This document shows, piece after piece, positions 15,194 through 17,667 of a DNA stretch of 17,667 nucleotides. Source of the stretch: Zygnema cylindricum (lineage: Eukaryota; Streptophyta; Zygnematophyceae; Zygnematales; Zygnemataceae). The notes below the pieces were generated by a model. The model made no database searches. It was not told where the DNA came from and was given only the letters and a program-made list of their open reading frames with translations. Within the stretch, counting starts at the first letter, position 1. Each line of letters starts with the position of its first letter. The position numbers and the translations under genes were made by a program. The DNA is taken from NCBI GenBank assembly GCA_037447655.1, contig JBBHKE010000295.1, positions 235,685 to 253,351 on the forward strand. The letters are read 5' to 3'.

Positions 15194-16380
15194 ATGGGGA
15201 AGAAGAAGAAAGGCACTCCATCTTCAGCTGTCGGTCAAAGGCTTACACTGGAGCCTTCGGAGGAACAGCGATCCCCCGAAGTTCCTTTTCGTGAGCCTAG
15301 TGAAAAGGAACTCAGCTTTGGAGGGGTCTTTGGAGGGGACAGACCCGGTTATATTCCGAAGTCTGAAGAATCCATTCCTCTGAATCCTTTCAGTCAGAAT
15401 AGGACCAGTTGCAGTGGTACCAGTTTTGAGCCCAGTCCTCGTTTTACTTTTGATGAGTGGATGCGGGCAATGAAAGAGAGGAGTAAGGTAGAAAAGAAAG
15501 TCAGTAAAGGAAAGAAGAAAATGAAGGAGCTGAGACCCAGCTCCAGTGACAGTGAAAGTTCGACAAGCTCGGAAAGTTCAGAAAATTCACAAAGCAGTGA
15601 AGATGTAAAAACAAAGAAAAATAGGATACGGAAAGGAAAGACAAAAATGGTGGATAAAGACTTGGATGTTGGAGATGACGTTGAGAAAGATGATTCTTTC
15701 CGGATGCTCGGAAAAGCCATATTGTTTAATGGTTCGAATTATATGGTGTGGAAGAAATACATCAGGGGATAGTTGGTTCTTAAAAATTTGTGGAGGATAG
15801 TTACACGAGAAGAAAAGAGGCCCAAGGATTTGAAAGGTCGACAGTTGTGGTTGCGAAAGGATATTTTCGCTTATACAGGATTGATGCAAAGTTGTATAGG
15901 TTCGGCTTTAGATTTCTTATTGGCCTACGACACTGCACATGAGTGTTGGGTGGGCCTTGAGGGTCATGAGTGTTGGGTGGGCCTTGAGGGTCAGTTTGAG
16001 AAAGGTGTTCAGGATAAGGGTCAATATGTCTTCAAAGAATTGATTCAATTCAAGTTTAAGCCGAATAAATCAATTGATGATGCTGTTAAGAGGTTTAATA
16101 TCCTTGTCGAACAACTTACCAATCTTGGTAGAATGTTGGATGAAGAGCACAAACTTCAAGTTTTTCTAAACGGTCTTCCGAAGTATCTTCAGAATCCTTG
16201 TGATATTCTCCAGTCCTAGAAGCGGGCAACGTATGAATATGCCGTGAGCTATTTAAAGAAAGTATATAAAGTAAGGGAAGGTTCGAGTAAAGGGGCCGGA
16301 AAAACAGCCTCGCTCAATGTTGCAGCGAAACCCCGGATCTCAACCTACTCCGTGGAGGGGCTCCAAGGGGAACACCTCGA
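15194..16380 (+). pseudogene. Copia gag pseudogene (element B)
   Basis: The first ATG after the primer site is at 15194 (MGKKKKGTPSS). About 140 residues of charged, serine-rich tail are longer than in family 2. The gag domain follows: LFNGSNYMVWKKYIRG, LMQSC, DTAHECWVGLEG, SIDDAVKRFNILVEQL, FLNGLPKYL, AVSYLKKVY. Two in-frame TAG codons break it, 15770-15772 after YIRG and 16217-16219 before the YEYAVSYL segment. A frameshift lies between about 16320 and 16350, after which the RG-rich and zinc-knuckle region is in another frame. A 27-bp tandem duplication (15938-15991) repeats nine residues, HECWVGLEG, without breaking the frame. Confidence 0.87.
15938..15991 (+). repeat. 27-bp in-frame tandem duplication in gag of B
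   Basis: Two identical 27-bp units (15938-15964, 15965-15991) encode HECWVGLEG twice. Family 2 has a single copy of the aligned segment (DTAYDCWTALQNALEKG in E2). Confidence 0.92.
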
Positions 16381-17139
16381 GTTCGAGGTGGCGGCGGTAG
16401 AGGAGGTGGAAGAGAGAAACCGAATGGCAGTAAGGTTCAGGCTGATTCTAATGCCTCGAACGTTACGTGCTACAAGTGTCAAAAACAAGGACACTTTGCG
16501 GCTGAATGTCTTGACAAGGAAAAACAGTGTTACACTTGTAAGCGTTGGGGGCATGTGAGTACACAATGTTATGATAGAGTTGATGGTGGTTCGGAAAGAG
16601 GAGGTGGACAAGGTGACCGTGGCCGTGGCGGTGGCCGTGGTGGAGGCCGAGGTCATGGGCCCAATCGTGGAGGAAGTCATGGGTATTACACGGAGTTTGG
16701 TGACAAGTCCGGAGATGGATTCCAAAATTTCTCGATTTCTCTTGACATGGATTTGGATTCGGTTTTTGATGAGGATGCTACTACGGAGTGGATTATTGAC
16801 TCTGGTGCAACTCATCATGTGTGTACGGATAAGACACTCTTTGAGGAGATGATCACGTTGACATTTCCAAAGAACATTAAGGTTGTTAGTGGCCATGTGA
16901 TCCCAGTTGATACAATCGGAACCGTTCGGTTGGATTTACCGGTTCAAGATGTGTTTGGAAATGAGAGAGTGACTTCAACGCGGTTTCATAATGCTCTCTA
17001 CATTCCGAATGGAGCCGTGAATCTTGTAAGTGTACCACAGATTCAGAAAGCCGGCGGTCAAGTGGTTTCAAAATCAGATTTCAGTATCGTAGTTGAAAAT
17101 TCTAAAGGGACACAAGTGACTTCTGGATTCGTGACGTAA
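16381..17139 (+). pseudogene. Copia nucleocapsid and protease segment (element B)
   Basis: The frame VRGGGGRGGGR leads into two CCHC zinc knuckles, CYKCQKQGHFAAEC and CYTCKRWGHVSTQC, then a long Gly/Arg-rich stretch. The aspartic protease follows with WIIDSGATHHVC, IGTVRLDLPVQD and GAVNLVSVPQIQ. The DSGA active site is intact. The frame begins after the shift in the upstream gag, so the usual ATG-led polyprotein cannot reach it. It ends at TAA 17137-17139, where E2 reads VTENMQSRLIW, so a Glu to stop change is likely. The same frame continues into integrase. Confidence 0.87.
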
Positions 17140-17546
17140 AGCATGCATAGTTGCTTGATTTGGAGAAGACCGAAAGTTAAGGGTCAGGCCGTGTCTTTGG
17201 CCAATCAGTTTTCACTCCAAAAAGGTAACCTCGGTCTATGGCATCACCGTATGTGCCATACCTCCGAGGGGAACCTTAAGCGGATGATTAGAAATTCTTC
17301 GGTTCGAGGAATGGAACTCACTACCGAAGAGAAGGTGAATGGATGTGGTGGTTGTAGTAAGGGGAAACAAAAACGCAAGCCACATCCGGTTAAAGATGTA
17401 AAGCATCGGGCCAAAAGTCCATTAGAAGTTATTCATGTGGATCTTTGTGGCCATGTTATGCCAAGGTCTTTGGGTGGGCATCTATACATTTTTGTTATTG
17501 TTGATGACTATTCACGGAAATCTTGGGTTCATTTGTTGAAGTTGAA
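17140..17546 (+). pseudogene. Copia integrase, N-terminal part (element B, truncated)
   Basis: In the protease frame after TAA 17137 it reads CLIWRRPK, the zinc-binding N-domain (LWHHRMCH ... CGGCSKGKQKRKPHPVKD) and the start of the rve core, with the first catalytic Asp in HVDLCGH and the strand FVIVDDYSRKSWVHLLK. Homology to E2 and X then stops after LLKLK at about 17546, where E2 goes on with LLKAKS. What follows is unrelated DNA, so the gene is cut by an insertion or rearrangement before the second and third catalytic residues. Confidence 0.88.
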
Positions 17547-17667
17547 ATTCTGTGGTCTCCATTGACCCACAGAATGAGCAGCCTATGTAAAGCCTCTAGG
17601 ATAATATTTGCCCCTTCTACTTTCCCGCTGAATAAGCGCCGCCCAGGCACACAAATATTCTGACCAC
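17547..17667. other. Unidentified sequence interrupting integrase of B, with terminal hairpin
   Basis: These 121 bp match neither Copia family and have no coding signature. They open with ATTCTGTGG (17547-17555), whose exact inverse CCACAGAAT lies at 17567-17575. GTGGTC (17552-17557) is also inverted as GACCAC at the window edge (17662-17667). It may be the end of a further mobile element, but the window stops before its other end. Confidence 0.5.

Larger units (their letters stand above)
8784..17546 (+). mobile_element. Element B: 5' part of a family-1 Copia element, split by E2
   Basis: The 5' LTR begins at 8784 (TGTTAGGACATTTGTGGAA), is interrupted at 8803 by E2, and resumes at 14686. The primer-binding site, gag, protease and the first part of integrase follow. 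At about 17547 the integrase frame passes abruptly into unrelated sequence. RT, RNase H and the 3' LTR are not in the window. It belongs to the same family as A. Stops at 15770, 16217 and 17137 and one frameshift near 16330 make this copy inactive. Confidence 0.9.

Overview
This window is eukaryotic and consists of nested Ty1/copia-type LTR retrotransposons, with no host gene that I can support. The evidence is Copia polyproteins in the order gag, protease, integrase, reverse transcriptase, RNase H; LTRs beginning TG and ending CA; polypurine tracts; and primer-binding sites reading TGGTATCGGAGCAGG directly after the LTRs. That site resembles the complement of plant-type initiator tRNA-Met (usually TGGTATCAGAGC), so a plant or alga host is plausible. 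The clade is not proven.

Two related Copia families are present. Family 1 has an LTR of about 474 bp and family 2 one of about 570 bp. Layout: (A) 1-2432, the 3' part of a + strand family-1 element (linker, RT, RNase H, 3' LTR). (X) about 2433-8783, a - strand family-2 element in circularly permuted order. Read along the minus strand it runs protease C-half, integrase, RT, RNase H, one LTR (5548-4980), gag, protease N-half. A 1,061-bp solo LTR (2746-3806) of another family, with a 5-bp duplication ATTGT, sits in its gag. (B) A second + strand family-1 element starts at 8784. Its 5' LTR is split by (E2), a complete + strand family-2 element of 5,878 bp (8803-14680) flanked by the duplication TGGAA. 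B resumes at 14686 with the rest of its LTR, primer site, gag, protease and the start of integrase. At about 17547 B breaks off into unidentified sequence.

Order of events (inference): X is oldest. A family-1 element then entered its protease gene. An LTR-LTR exchange or a one-LTR circle duplicated the composite in tandem, which explains why A and B flank X at one homologous point. The solo LTR and E2 came later. All polyproteins are broken by stops and frameshifts, A least of all.

The most interesting signal is an in-frame stop just upstream of RT, after the residues F-L-L. It occurs at the homologous position in all three copies that cover the site, from both families: TAG in A, TGA in E2 and TGA in X. 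In A it reads TAG CAA CTA, which fits the UAG-CAR-YYA leaky-stop context known from tobamoviruses. This suggests that some Copia lineages make RT-RNase H only by stop readthrough. All three copies are decayed, so this is a hypothesis.
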